A DNA stretch of 64,000 nt from Pleurodeles waltl (Eukaryota; Chordata; Amphibia; Caudata; Salamandridae). This document shows positions 10,810 to 23,490 of the stretch, piece after piece. Where the stretch lies: NCBI RefSeq assembly GCF_031143425.1, contig NC_090448.1, positions 332,828,177 to 332,892,176 of the forward strand, read 5' to 3'. The translations under genes were made by a program, and so were the position numbers. The notes under the pieces were generated by a model. That model saw only the letters and a program-made list of their open reading frames with translations. It searched no databases and had not been told where the DNA came from. Each line of letters starts with the position of its first letter. Position 1 is the first letter of the stretch.

Positions 10810-13775
10810 ACCACTAGACACCAGGGATTTCACTTGGGGGGGTCGGCATATTTTTATTTTTTTAAAAGGTAGGTGCCCCCCACGTATATATATTTGCCAC
10901 CAGTTGTCTTGCAGTTGCAGCTTGCATCTTCAAAGCAATGCACATACTTCAACTGACGCTTTTCAACTGTAGCTTTTAGGCAGCAATAAAAAAGTATTGT
11001 GATTATGTTTCTGCTACAAAAGGGTCAGACTTGTCTAGTGGCAGTTTTAGTGCCATAAAGAAGCGCAGAAGGTTTATATGCCTACCGCAAAGAGCAAATC
11101 TGTATTTTATGTAAATAGCTGAGTACATTAGTAAAGTCAGCCATTACGAGCGCTATAATACAAATGAAATGTATGTGCGGGTGGAGGGCGGCTATGGAGA
11201 GATGAAGGGCACTTTTGCTGGGTGGTAATGAGGGAATCCGAGGAGGAGGGAGTGGGAGCACCAATAATGATTGTTGGACTGTGCGCAGGAGGTGCTAAAG
11301 ACTGTGACGAATGGTATGTGACAAGGTGTTTTTTGAGTGTCTTGAAAGAACGTGCTGATTGAGGGAAGAAGCGCAGGTAAGGTGGCCTCTACTGTTGCAC
11401 GTATCTCACACACACCATCGATTTTGTGACTGTCTACGTAGGCTAGTGTTTTAGAGCAACAGTTTAGCCAATAGCAGAGATGGCTGCCGTCACTCGGGTT
11501 ATAGAGGACAGCTCTGACATAGGATCAGAGACTGAGACATCAGATACTGAGACAGCATCTGAGGGATAGGACAATGGCGCAGACTCTGGGAGTGATTTTT
11601 CAGTCGGAGGAGTCCCATTCGATAACTCCTCTTCCAGTATATTATGAGGGAAGTGATGAGGACAGTCCTGCTGTCCCTTCGCAAGCAGTCTGTGCAACTG
11701 GGTAATAGTGGGTTAGCCCAACACAGAGAGCAGGTGAATGCGGCGGCAAGCAGAGAGAGAGAGAGTGCTCTCTTGGGAGCTCCCCAATTTAGTTCAGCCC
11801 CAAATTCCACCGCCCAAATCGTATTGTGGAGACATCAAAATTATCTATCGCAAAACAAACTGGTTTTGTAAGGCAGGCACCTGTGTTTTTGGTCCTGGGT
11901 TTGGCGGCCATATAGAGAAGCACACTAAACCCAACAATTTCTGGAAACTAGACATTCGGGGGAGTCCACAGAGGTGTGACTTGTGTGGATTCCCCAAAGT
12001 TTTCTTACCCAGAATACCCTGAAATGCTGAAATGTTGAATAAAAACTCTATTTTTCTCGCATTTCTGTCACACAAACTACAAGAATAGGCTGGGATCCAC
12101 AAAATTCCTACCACCCAGTGATTCCTCACCTGTCCTGATAAAAACACTACCCCACTTGAGTGCCTACACCTAGTGCCTGCGTCAGGAATGGATCACCTCA
12201 GGGTCATCAGCTGCCTCATGTAAGGACCAACATTGACCGTTGTGTGATCTATTCCTGTTGCGGGCACCAGGCCTACCCACACAAGTGAGGTATCATTTTT
12301 ATCGGGAGACTTGGGGGAACGCTGGTTGGAAGGAAATTTGTGGCTCTTCCCAGATTCCGGAATTTTCTGTCACCGAAATGTGAGGAAAACGTGTTTTTTT
12401 AACCACATTTTGAGGTTTGCAAAGGATTCTGGGTAACAGAACCTGGTCAGAGCCCCACAAGTCATCCCATCTTAGATTCGATTCCCCAAGGTCTCTAGTT
12501 TTCAAAAATGCACAGGTTTGTTAGGTTTCCCTAGGTGCCGGCTGAGCTAGAGGCCAAAATCTACAGGTAGGCACTTTGCAAAAAACAGCTCTATTTTCTG
12601 TCAAAAAAATGGGATGTGTCCACGTTGTGTTTTGGGGCATTTCCTGTCGCTGGCACTAGGCCTACCCACACAAGTGAGGTATTATTTTTATCGGGAGACT
12701 TGGGGGAACATAGAATAGCAAAACAAGTGTTATTGCCCCTTATCTTTCTCTAAATTTTTTCCTTCCAAATATAAGAGAGTGTGTAAAAAAGACGTCTATT
12801 TGAGAAATGCCCTGCAATTCACATGCTAGTATGGGCACCCTGGAATTCAGAGATGTGCAAATAACCACTGCTCCTCAAAACCTTATCTTGAGCCCATTTT
12901 GGAAATGCAAAGGTTTTCTTGATACCTATTTTTCACTCTTCATATTTCAGCAAATGAATTGCTGTATACCCAGAATAGAATGAAAACCAACTGCAGGGTG
13001 CAGCTCATTTATTGGCTCTGGGTACCTAGGGTTCTTGTTGAACCTACAAGCCCTTTATATCCCCGCAACCAGAAGAGTCCAGCAGACATAACAGTATATT
13101 GCTTTCAAAAATCTGACATCGCAGGAAAAAGTTACAGAGTAAAACGTAAAGAAAAATGGCTGTTGTTATCAGCTCAATTTCAATATTTTTTTTTTCAGCT
13201 GTTATTTTCTGTAGGAAAACCTAGTAGGATCTACACAAATGACTGAATTCAGAATTTTGTCTAGTTTTCAGAAATGTTTAGCTTTTCGAGATCCAGCATT
13301 GGTTTCACACCCATTCCTGTCACTAACTGGAAGGAGGCTGAAAGCACCAAAAATATTAAAAACGTGGTATGTCCCAGTAAAATGCCGAATTTGTGTTGAA
13401 AAATGTGGTTTTCTGCTTCAAGTCTGCCCGTTCCCGAAAGGTGGGAAGATAGTGATTTTAGCACCAGAAACCCTTTGTTGATGCCATTTTCAGGGGAAAA
13501 ACCACAAGCCTTCTTCAGCAGCCCTTTTTTCCATTTTTTGGGGAAAAAACTAAATTTTCACTGTATTTTGGCTAATATCTTGGTCTCCTCCTGGGGAAAC
13601 CACAAATTCTGGGCATCATTAGAATCCCTAGGATGTTGGAAAAAAAGGACGCAAATTTTGCATGGATAACTTATGTGGACAAAAAGTTATGAAGGCCTAA
13701 GCGCGAACTACCCCAAATAGCCAAAAAAGGGCTCAGCACTGGGGGGGGGGGGGGGACGGCCCAGCAGCTAAGGGG
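10810..13775. mobile_element. piggyBac-like element, copy 1 (left end not found)
   Basis: The right end is AAGGGG followed by TTAA (13776-13779), the piggyBac target signature. From 11884 to the end it matches the element at 47304-50763: shared stretches include the GTGAGGTATCATTTTTATCG repeats at about 12282 and 12672, the lead-in AAAAAGTTATGAAGGCCTAA, and the terminal hairpin-like CAGCTAAGGGG. The CACTAGACACCAGGGA unit at about 10811 is also shared. No TTAACCCC was found upstream, so the left terminus is missing, altered, or further left than I can prove. It is non-autonomous; only a short transposase-like N-terminus may survive. Confidence 0.65.
11479..11850 (+). pseudogene. Possible piggyBac transposase N-terminus
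   Basis: From ATG 11479 there is a frame rich in Ser, Asp, Glu and Thr (VIEDSSDIGSETETSDTE), interrupted by TAG at about 11566 and TGA at about 11644. Acidic, Ser-rich N-termini are usual in piggyBac transposases, and the position inside a TTAA-ending element fits. No catalytic domain (DDD) is present downstream: the sequence passes into non-coding repeat by about 11880. The assignment rests on composition and context only. Confidence 0.35.
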
Positions 13776-13779
13776 TTAA

Positions 13780-14389
13780 CAGTACTGATGTTTGGTGGGC
13801 TTAATCTCTTTAGACATTTCAGTCAGCCTATGGTTTTCATGTATATTTGCCACATAGTTTTGTGCACCATTTACGTTTTATTAGCTTTGTAGTTTTAATA
13901 AAGCTTTTTATTCAGTTTGGAGTCACATTTATGGGTAAATTTGGTTATAGTGATTAAAACTGTTTATGTTTTCCTGGTTATTGATTTGAGATAAATGAAC
14001 CCAATTACCATACTCCTCACTGAGGCCCAAGATCCAGTCAACTCCTAGTGGTGAGAGATTAGCGATGGTGTCTCACCAGAGTGCTTGCGGTTTCTGAACT
14101 CGAGGCAGGAAGAAGATCTTTGCAGGCACTGCAGCAACATCATTTACAGCATACATTTTTTTATTAGATTTTGCTCATCGAAAATAAAAAAATAAAAAAG
14201 AAAAGCAAACCATAGGAAAAGATTCCAGAGCCAAGTTAAAGGAATCAATAGCAGTGTTGCTTATTATACATGAATGATTGGGTTGCATCAAACATGGAAC
14301 ATTAGATGAGCAGACTACACAAGCATAGGGGATAAGTGGTATAAATATAGTTAGCATTACCTCTTACAGATATACCATATTTTCAGGGC
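13780..14389. other. No gene seen between piggyBac-like element and LINE
   Basis: This is AT-rich sequence without coding signal. An A/T-rich run near 14150-14205 may be the 3' tail of the minus-strand LINE that follows. Confidence 0.4.
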
Positions 14390-17300
14390 AGCCCAACTTT
14401 TATCCAATTTCTCCAGCATTACCCAGAGTTATAATCAGCTTGCTGAAGGATGCAGTTCCTTAGGGGGTCCCAGATGTCCTTGGGTCTAGATTGTGCTGGT
14501 GTTAAGTTGCCAGTAAGATTCCAATTGCTCACTGCAGTAGTATGCTCCTCAAATCTAGTCCCTGATTATGGGAGAGGGCCTTTGTCTCCAGTGTGTAGCA
14601 ACTCTTCTCTTTGCTATTAGAAGCACCAAGACAGAGTACTTTCTAAATCCAATAGCAATGCCTTTAACATATCCTGATCGTATCGCCAAAGGGGTTTCTG
14701 GTACCTGTGAGCCAAACATCACTTAAGTTTCATTGAGAGCCCTGTGCCAAAAGTCCGCTACTATAGGGCATGACCATGCCTAGTGCAATATGGTATATTA
14801 CATGTAGAAACATAATATGTAACACAACAGCTTTAGCTATGGAGGTACAGATAGGAGCTTCTGATGGCATATCTGCATACAGTCTATGCTAATCTCATAG
14901 GGGAGGGAAAGTCTGTCAGTATGGTCAGCGCATTTATGGGGTGTCGGGAATTGTTTTACAATGAAGCTTTACAATTTTAGCATATTCTGTAATATAACTA
15001 GAGGTCTGGCTACTACATGAATGTATTCTTTTGGAGGGACTTGTCATCAGGCTATAGTCCATCTACTTATGTGAGTTTTAATTTGTCCAGCTGTTGACAA
15101 GCGTTTCGGTCACACGTTGGGGGGGATTAATTACTAAAGACATGGAAACTGATTATATTATATGTAGGTGTGCCCTTGAACACAGTTTGTCCCATGCCCA
15201 CGTTGTGCATTGTTTAATGAACCATGTGTATTTATGAGGTTGAACATGGGAAAAGGCTGTAGACTGTAGTAGTTGGAGGTTAACGAAAACATAATGTTGT
15301 TCCCTATTGAGATGTGTTTTTGGAAATGTGTAGAGTGATACCATGAGGTTGCATGTTGTGCCTGAGCACATAAGTAGTACATTTCAAATTTGGGTGCTAG
15401 GAACCCATCTTAGTAAAGGGGAGTGCTGGTGTCTCCCATTTTAATTTTGAATATTTGACAGCCTATACTAGACTTACCATATTAGAATAGGACCTATTAA
15501 AAATGGTCTGTGGTTGGAGTACAGGTATATTAATGAACATATACAATAAATTTGGTAGGATAATCATTTTGGCTAGCACTATCCTCCCATCCAGTATTAG
15601 TAATCTGGTCTTCCAGGTAGGAAACGACAGAGGCAAAGTTGTCTCCTGTTATAGTATACATTTTTCTAGGTACCTATATGAAGAGGTACTTGACTGAAAA
15701 CATGCACCACATTAATGTGAAATCTAGTGGAAACTCTGGAGTCGAGGGCCACGTGGGGAGCAGCAGTGACATGCCAGTTTGCAGATATTCCAGAGAGAAA
15801 ACCAAACCTCTGAAACCCTAATTTTTCCTGGCAAGTTGCTGATATAGGGATCTGTGACATCAGCTCCATCAACATTGCAAAAAGGACAGAAGAGAGAGGA
15901 TAGCCCTGTCTTGTACCTCAAGGGATACCAATTGGGCCACAGATTCTAACATTTTGATGTACTCTGGTTACAGGCTGAGTGTAAAAGAGTTTGGCCCACC
16001 TGATAAACTCTGTACTGAACCCCATACACTCAAGTTGCATAAATAGGTTTCACAATTCAAGAGAATCAAAAACCTTAGTGGCTTCCAGCAGGGCAGACAC
16101 CAAACATATGTGTAGTTCCAGCTGTTGAACAAGGATGAAAACTGTGTGTAAATTGTTTGAGAAGGAACATCTAGGAATTAAGCTGGATTGATCTGGCCTA
16201 ACCAGGAGTGGGAGTAATGGAACTAGTCTATTTGCCTTAAGTTTGGCCATTATTTTATTGTTTATATTGACTAGAAGGAGGGGTCAGTAGTATTGGAGTC
16301 ACATTTATTGGGGAGGCTCATCAGGCTCTAGGACCATTGTGATCAGAGCTTAAATGAGAGAGAGTAGAAGTATGCCCATTTCCTTAGTTTGCTCATACAT
16401 GGCCAATAAGCGTGGCACTAGATGTGCATACTCTTTATAAAATTGTGCAGTCAGTCCACCAGCCCAAGGGAATTGACCACTTGGCATGCTATGGATAATG
16501 TGCATTATTCTTTGTGTAAAGAGTGGTACATCTAAGTATTGTCATTGCACCTCACTGAGTCATGCAAGTACAATAGAATTTTTTTTTAGGGGTTATCCTT
16601 TTTAGAAAATGTTGATTTAGACCAAAATCATTCTCATAGATGTTTACAAATTCCTGTAATTCTCCCATTTATACGCAGGTGTTACACCATCTTCCTCAAT
16701 TGTTATGACTTTAGTATGTATCCAGAGCGGGCTCTAATTTGGGCAAGAGTTCTCACCAGTCTCTCACCCTCCCCATAGTGTTCGGCTCTCGACACTTTTG
16801 TAGTTAAGCCTTCTGTCTGCTGCAGCCTTGAACAACTCCGGCATGTTATGCATATCTGCCAACATTTGTTCCATGCCACAGAGTATTTTTACTCTAGTTC
16901 CTGTACTTCTGTCTGAAGTTTATTTACACAAATTCTTAATGTCTTAAGTATCCCACATGTTTGGCAATACAGTGTCCTCTAATTACAGCTTTAAATGTTT
17001 CCCATAAATTACTCGTGCTACTCACCGAGTTTGTGTTGGAAGAAAAGTGATTTGGATCTCAGACTCCATTTCTGATTCAAAGACTGAGTATAGATGGCAT
17101 TAGGTGGTAGTCTCCATGTGAAGACTGTTAATAAAGTCGGGAGGGAGGCATGGTCTGAGAAGGTTCTGGTCTTGTGCATTATATGTTTAACCCAATAGCT
17201 GACATCTTTAGTCATTACCCAAAAATCTATTCTGGACCCTGTATTGTAAGCCGAGAGACATAGGTCTCATCACAAAAATGTGGGTGTCTGATATGCCATG

Positions 17301-17460
17301 GGTCTATCAGAGCATGACCTGCCATAATATTTAGTAGTTGTTGTGCTGATCGTGGTCATGGTTGGTGAGCTGTCTTAGACCTATCCCAAAGCAGTTCAAT
17401 AACCACAATAGAGTCTCCCCATATAAACAACTGAGGGTTTACCTGCAATAGACCGCTGTC
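14390..17460 (-). mobile_element. L1/Tx1-like LINE, 5'-truncated, degraded
   Basis: Read on the minus strand, an apurinic-type endonuclease end comes first: FSDHASLP at about 17140-17160, with the conserved Ser-Asp-His, then the WRLPPN linker. RT follows with VRPDQSSLIPRCS (about 16155-16195) and GTRQGYPLSSVLFA after one stop (about 15875-15920). The post-RT stretch LDGRIVLAKMIILPNLLYMF (about 15545-15605) is typical of the L1 clade. The catalytic xADD box was not found, and stops are frequent. The 5' end is lost at the AT microsatellite. The 3' end is probably near 14150-14390. Confidence 0.75.
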
Positions 17461-17490
17461 AGACAATGGTAATCAGCTTGACCAACAGTG

Positions 17491-17492
<2 letters not shown>

Positions 17493-17578
<86 letters not shown>

Positions 17579-17591
17579 ATATATATATATA
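17493..17591. repeat. (AT)n microsatellite
   Basis: About 100 bp of alternating TA with two TTTA interruptions. It lies at the broken 5' end of the LINE. Confidence 0.97.
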
Positions 17592-17870
17592 CTTTCACTG
17601 AACAAACAAAGGTTACATTATAGTTAGATTGATGTTTTACCCACACAAAACCATAGAAATTCAGCAGTTATAGTTATAACTATACTTTTATGAAGAAACT
17701 ATAATTCATGACCTAAAGTTACTTAATAGCATGAGTTGTAGTTTCTTCGGATAGGTATTACTATAAGTAAAACTATAACTGCTGAATTTCTGTGGTTTTG
17801 TATGGATGAAATGTCAAGCTAACTATAGTGTCCCTGAAACCTTTGTTTTTTTGCAGTGAATTTGTATGGT
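17592..17870. repeat. Fold-back (inverted-repeat) element
   Basis: The left arm (AAACAAAGGTTACATTATAG, then ACACAAAACCATAGAAATTC and AGCAGTTATAGTT, 17600-17690) reappears as its complement at 17760-17865 (AACTATAACTGCTGAATTTC, then ending in CTTTGTTTTTTTGCAGTG). An inner pair (GAAGAAACTATAATTCATG / CATGAGTTGTAGTTTCTTC) closes the hairpin. It is a non-coding MITE-like element of unknown superfamily. Degenerate pieces of the same arm recur at about 19300-19480. Confidence 0.75.
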
Positions 17871-18504
17871 TTTTGTAACTTAAAGTAATGAATAATTACC
17901 TTATGTTAATGGGGCTGTGTGTGTGGTGAGGGTGGCGGAAGGGCTACGGTCAACCCCCCCTCCCCACCTGCACACACCCAATCCCACTCACGACCTTTGG
18001 CCATGCGTATTGGGGTTAGCACCCAACCCCACAATGCGCACGGTCTTTGGCTGTGAGCAGCGGGTTTTGGTGTGTGAGTGGATGCATTACTTTTTTCATT
18101 TGATTTTGGATCTGCGGATCATTCATGGATGATATATGGGGTGACGTTGAGCCCTGTGGTGGATCTGCATTTCGGTTATAAAAAAGTATTTGGGTAATAT
18201 TTTCCCATGACGGGATCCCTCAGAGACCCCTCCACCTATCCTAGGGGGTCAGGATACCTTTACCCTCACTCCTACGCCAAGTTTTTCATTGCCCCCTTTT
18301 CCTCTCAGGTTGCAGCCAACCCAATCAGGACCTTGCATTTTCACTGGATCTGGAGATCCTCCACGAGTGGATCCGCATCCCCAGATATCTATATTTCTTT
18401 TTCCTTTAATAATTTTAATAACTACAAAACTACAGAACAAATATTCACCAATCACAAGAGCATTCTTTCTGGACCAAGATCTAGGTCTCTGACAAATTTG
18501 GTGT
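17871..18504. repeat. Dispersed repeat, partly shared with 21925-22045
   Basis: No credible gene. The segment 18380-18510 (AGATATCTATATTTC..., CCAAGATCTAGGTC..., CAAATTTGGTGT) matches 21925-22045 in the same orientation with moderate divergence, so it is a dispersed repeat. The rest (17900-18370) is unassigned. Confidence 0.55.
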
Positions 18505-19222
18505 GAATCTGTGTGTGAGTGGGTGTCTGAGTGCCTGTTTGGGTGAGTGAGTCGGTGTGTGAGTAGATGTATGGGTTTGTAAGGAGGTATGTAAGTAGCT
18601 GGGTGAGTGAGTGGCTGTGTGACTGACTGTATTGGTTAGTGAGTGGGTGTGTAAGTGGCTGATGGGGGTGAGTGGGTGTCTGAATGGCTGTATGAGTGAA
18701 TGACTGGCTGTGGAAGTGGCTCTATGGGTGAGTGAGTGGCTGTTTGAGTGGTTGTTTGGTTAAGTGAGTTGCTGTGTGAGTGGCTGTATTGTAGAGTAAG
18801 TGTCTGTGTTAAAGGATGTATTGGTGAGTGAGCAGATGTGTGAGTGCTTGTATGGATGTGTGAATGGGTATGTAAGTGGTTGTGTGGGTGTGTGAGTGAG
18901 TGTTTGTACAGGTGAGTGGCTGTGTTGAGAGTTTGTATGGGTGAGTGTGTGAGTGGCTGTATAGGTGAGTAGAGGAAGTGGGTGTGGAAGTAGCTGTATG
19001 GGCGAGTGTGTGGCTCAGTGAGTGTCTGTATGGGTATGTGTCTGGCAGTACTGGTAGCTGTATGGGTGACTGAGTAGGTGTGTGAGTGGCTCTACGGATG
19101 AGTGAGTGGTTGTGATGGGTATGAGAATAGGTATACGAGTAGTTGTGTAGGCGTGAGTGGGTGTATGAGAGGTTGTATAGGGGTGTGAGTGGGTGGGTGA
19201 GTGCCTCCATGGATGATGTCAT
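18505..19222. repeat. G/T-rich minisatellite 1
   Basis: Irregular tandem units of about 20-28 bp built on GTGAGTGGNTGTNTGNGTG. On the minus strand this gives long Thr/His/Ser frames (18809-19294) that are by-products, not genes. The units are degenerate, and no higher-order period is obvious. Confidence 0.85.
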
Positions 19223-19515
19223 GAGTGATGTAATTTGAGATGTCATCATTGATGTCACTGACCATGTCATGAGTGATGTAATATGTGAGATCATAAGCAG
19301 TGCAAGTTACAGTTAGCTCAGGTAACTACAACTGCTACATTTTACTGGTTTTGTATGAGTAAAATGTGAGCCTAGCAGTAACGTCCCTGTGACCTTTGAT
19401 TTTTTCAGTGATTTTCTAAGATTTTTGATGTTGTTGTCTAACTATAATGCCCCTGTACCCTGTTTTTAAGTGAATTTCTAAGGTTTTTTTAATTTTATTT
19501 TCTAACTGTAACCTC
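19223..19515. repeat. Repeated TGATGTCATGAGTGATGTAAT block and fold-back-related sequence
   Basis: The motif ATGTCATGAGTGATGTAAT occurs at about 19217 and about 19266, about 49 bp apart. It is followed by sequence related to the 17.6-kb fold-back arms (GTAACGTCCCTGTGACCTTTG at about 19377). It separates the two minisatellites. Confidence 0.55.
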
Positions 19516-19985
19516 TAACCTCTGACAGTGAGTGTGTGAGTGAGTGCATAAGTGTCTCAGTAGGTCTGTGAGTGGGTGTGTGTCTGAGTGGGTTTGTCAG
19601 TAGGTGTGTGCGTCTGAGTAGGTCTGAGGGTGGGTGTTTCAGCCTGTGAGTGGGTCTGTGAGTGGGTGTGTGAATGTCTAAGTGGATCTGTGAGTGTGTG
19701 AGTATTGGAGTAGATCTCTGAGTGGGTACATGATTCTCTGAGTGCATGAGTTTCTGAGTGGGTCTGTGAATGAGTGCATGACTCTGTGAGTGGGTGCATG
19801 AATGTCTGAGAGGGTCTAAGAGTGGGTGTGTGAATGTCTGAGTGAGTCTGTGAGTGGGTGCATGAGTGTCTAAGTGGGTAAATGAGTGGGTGTGTGAGTC
19901 TCTGAGTGCGTCTGTGAGTGGGTGCATGAATATCTGAGTGGGTGTGTGAGTGTCTGTGTGGGTGTGTCAGTAGCTGTGTGACTCA
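19516..19985. repeat. G/T-rich minisatellite 2
   Basis: Tandem units based on GAGTGGGTNTGTGAGTGNNT, with a period of roughly 20-40 bp, related to minisatellite 1 but with GTCTGTGAGTGGGTG as the common core. The minus-strand frames 19502-19927 and 19557-19799 are compositional. Confidence 0.85.
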
Positions 19986-19996
19986 GCCACAAAGGA

Positions 19997-20931
19997 ACCA
20001 CACCGGACCTTTTTATCCAACAAGAGTCCACAGTTTTGCACAAAATGTCTACTCAATTGAAGTACTTTCTACTTGGTTAGTTAGTAAGCCCACCTAATTG
20101 GTTAAATGTCCATTGTGTATTCTACACTACAGCTACATAATGGAGCATGTCTCCAGCGACCTTGTGTGCATTTGGTAATGCAACTGTTGCTTGTGTGTCT
20201 TTCTGCAGAATTCTGATAAGATGAATCATCCTACAGAGAGGCCAACAAGAATCCAAAGATGTAAATCTCCACCACACCAGGGTCCTTCCTGTTAGATATA
20301 TGACATAAGTGCTTCTTCGTTTGGGGAGGATATCCTCATGTTCCTCTGCATCAAGAACATGCCACTAAAATCATCATGAATCACACTTGGGGGCCCTTTG
20401 GTAAGCTGGCCATCATCCTGACAAAAGGCCTTTGCTTACTACTAAGGTGGCCAGGGCAGGGGCAAGCGAGTGGAGCTTCCAGGTGATTTGCACATTTGCA
20501 TGCTCATAGCAATTTAAAGGAAGAACCATGTGCTCTGCTCCTACCAAGAGAAGACAAGAAAGAACACACTTGTCATAGTCACATACAGATTGCACTCCAA
20601 AAGATGAAAGATGCACTCACATCCACAAACGATTTCAAATTGATGTTCAATGTGGAATCGTGGATTAAACACACTTGATTTGACTTTGCTAAGCCCAGGA
20701 GTTAGGATCATTTGTCATTTCCAGAAGTTGAGCTCTAACTGGGGCACCGGCTACCTTTATATTTGTAAGTGCTTTCTGTTCATGTTTGATTTCTGTGAGA
20801 TGAGCATCACGACTAGAACAGAAACTCACCTGCTTGTTTATCTAACAAGAGTCAAAAGTTTTGCAAAACATTTCTATCCAACTGTAGTACGTTCTACTGG
20901 TTAGTTACTAAGTTCTACCTCATCGGTTAGC
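19997..20931. repeat. Pair of direct repeats about 110 bp long
   Basis: The block 20015-20110 (AACAAGAGTCCACAGTTTTGC, then TACTTTCTACTTGGTTAGTT) is repeated at 20840-20931 (AACAAGAGTCAAAAGTTTTGC, then ACGTTCTACTGGTTAGTTAC). About 720 bp without recognisable genes lie between. This could be a pair of short LTRs or two copies of one dispersed repeat. Confidence 0.55.
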
Positions 20932-21319
20932 CGCACAGTTCCCCATCCCCGGCCCCAAGCCATCTATCCTGGGTGCCCCCAGGGCACCAGTGTGCAATGA
21001 TTCCACAGGGGGAGCCTCAAGGCCCTGCGGTTCCAGCCGGCACCTCGCCTCCTGTGTGAGCCAGCATTTCTTTGCCACAACGGGAGCAGCTAAAAATGCA
21101 GCTCCCTGTCTGAAAAAGCAATTGTTAAATCTCTTTCCCTGCCCACATCTATGCAGCCAGGGAAAGAGATGATCCCTCTGCTTCCAGCAGGCAAGATCAC
21201 TTTGACAGCTCTGACATGCTTGAAGCAGTGTCTTTGCTCTGACTTGGTTGGAGCTGTCAAAGCTTCCGTCAAGTCAAAGCAAGCAGTTATGTCCCAGGGG
21301 TGGGCACAGCTCAGCCCCT
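20932..21319. other. Unassigned sequence
   Basis: GC-richer non-coding sequence with no recognisable domain. The AAGAGAT/ATCTCTT and GCTGTCAAAG motifs suggest a short imperfect inverted repeat at 21128-21260. Confidence 0.35.
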
Positions 21320-21560
21320 CCAATATTTAACTTTTCCCTGGGAGGTGGTTGTCCCCGGGGACCGAGGATCTGCAACCCCTCCTTCACAACAGCAAATTTC
21401 TCCAGGGAGGTGGGGGTCCCTGGGGCTGTGGGGAAGGCCATATTAAATACAGATTTGGTCCTAGGGAGGTGGCAGTCCACTGGGCTGCGGGGGGCACATG
21501 GCCCACCTGCACAAATTCTCTATTTGGCCCCGGGGAGGTGGTGGTTCCCGGGGCTAATAT
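21320..21560. repeat. Degenerate tandem repeat (GGGAGGTGGTGGTCCCNGGGG units)
   Basis: Four related units start near 21340, 21405, 21455 and 21530, each with GGGAGGTGG followed by CC(T/C)GGGG and a CTT/ATTT-containing spacer. There is no stable frame through the units. Confidence 0.6.
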
Positions 21561-22304
21561 AAGCCCTAAGAGAGGGGCCCTTGTACCCCTCCTTTTTCAA
21601 TCCCCCAATGCCCCAGGATCTGGCACATCCAAGGGCCAAATAAAAAAGAAAGGGACAGAGGATTGCCCTTTTTTAAAAATCTCTCAAAAAACCGCTGATC
21701 TGGATCCACAAAGTTTTCTGCGATTTAAAAAAAATGCTTTTTAGCCCTGGCAAGTTCGGTAACCGACCCCTAGACAAAGGCTAGGAGCTCAGGATGACCC
21801 TACCTTTGTCCCTTTTCTTTTCTTAAACTTTTTTTGTGGGGCTCGGCTCAAGCCTTGTTGAAGTGTTGGCAGCCAATCAGATATCAGCGCAGGGACAGTT
21901 GGATCTGCAGACGAGCCGCTTCCCTAGATATCTATATTTTGTTTATCTCTACTAAATGCAAAACTACTGAATGGAGTTATACCAAATCACAAAAAGCAAA
22001 ATTTTGCACCAAGATCTAGCTTCCTGCCAAATTTGGTGTAATTCCATTCAGTGGTTTGGGCTGTAGGCATGTCTAAAACCCTATGGAAAATGAATGGGGA
22101 AAATGAGTTTTGGGACTCCCCCCTTTATCTCAGACCCCGCTTGACAGATCACCCCAAAACTTTCAAGACAGCAGCTGAATCACATGAAGTAAAAGTTTAG
22201 AAAATTTCGTGAAGACTCATCAAGAGGCGCCAGTTATTGGAAAAACAAAAAACTCTCTTCCTGTGGCAACTAGGTCCGAATTACCTACTGATGACCGCCT
22301 GTAG
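21561..22304. repeat. Dispersed repeat region
   Basis: The part at 21925-22045 matches 18380-18510. The adjoining stretch (CAGTGGTTTGGGCTGTAGGC, AAAATGAATGGGGAAAATG) looks like the remainder of the same repeat. No coding signal. Confidence 0.5.
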
Positions 22305-22306
22305 GC

Positions 22307-22309
<3 letters not shown>

Positions 22310-22340
<31 letters not shown>
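22310..22340. repeat. (TA)n microsatellite
   Basis: About 15 TA dinucleotides. Confidence 0.95.
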
Positions 22341-22342
<2 letters not shown>

Positions 22343-23490
22343 CTTTTTACTTACCTGCAAATTACTTAAATTTTCGTGGTAAAGGCACATGCGTGGTACC
22401 TTTTTGTGTGGTAAAGGCATATGTGTTGTAATGGACGCTGCAAAGGCATGTGCGGTAACGGCATACATAGTTCCATCATACAACCATCCCACGGTTATCC
22501 AATTCACCCTGCTTTCACCCATCTCTTGCCATTGCTCAATCATGACCTTCTGAATCCTCGAGTATTGCCTAAGCCTGGTTTCCATGGGTGCAGGGGTACA
22601 CGACTTCAAATTCTACCCTCAGAGCAGAGATGGTGCCTCCCCTTGCCGGCTGCAGGCCATCCAGTCTCTTCACCTATTAGGCCGTAGCAATATCAATGGC
22701 TCCAACTCCATCTCTATATGGCAGGCTCCGGTTCATTGGCTCACAGCTGCATCATCAGCTCTATTTTCTACAGTGTGTGCTCCTGGGGAAATGCGATGTC
22801 AGGCCTATGCTTGGCCAAATTAAGAAGTACTCTGTGTGCCGGATTATAACAGACCACTGGCTTGGCCAGAGGAGCCTCATACAGGTGCAGCAAACTTGCT
22901 GCCCTGCACCTTGGCACAAATTGACTTAACCATCCCTTTCCTTTATTGGGTGTTGTCCTATCACATTTTCCCAAATACCCTCCCTGACTTCAATGGCACC
23001 TGGTTGCTGGGGTTCCTATAATATGTTTGTATGTGTCACACTAGAGGCAACCATGCAATCCACTTGTACAATATTTGTCCCCGCCTCCTTAACTAGTGTC
23101 ACGTTATGAGCTGAGATTTATTTTCTTATAGTGACCCATTTCTGCTTTTATATGTAAGTCCTATGTTTTTTCTCCTTAAGTCCTTTTGTTCTCATAGGCT
23201 CTGTGTATTGCCTGTAACTATATTAATGTCTAGCATTTTATCCTGTAATACATTTTCTGACAAAACATCCTACATCTCATTCCTCTTTCCCAAATCATTA
23301 GCACTCTAAGCCATTTGGGGAGTATTTCTGTTGTTACATAACTCCTTTATCTCACCTATATTTAAGACACTTGTTTTCACCAGGGACTATCTAGCACAAT
23401 CAGCTGGGTCACTAGAGTTACTTCCAATTGTTATTTGATTAAATAGGGGGAGGTTTGTTATGGGTTACCCAGTCTGTTTACTATTCTCAG
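22341..23490. other. Unassigned sequence before the solo LTR
   Basis: A short run of GTGGTAAAGGCATRTG repeats (22374-22460) is followed by about 1 kb in which no domain was recognised on either strand. The open frames (for example 22584-22823) show no conserved motif. Confidence 0.4.

Noticed and set aside
18809..19927. Long minus-strand frames rich in Thr, His and Ser
   Set aside because: They are translations of the G/T-rich minisatellites and have no conserved motif.
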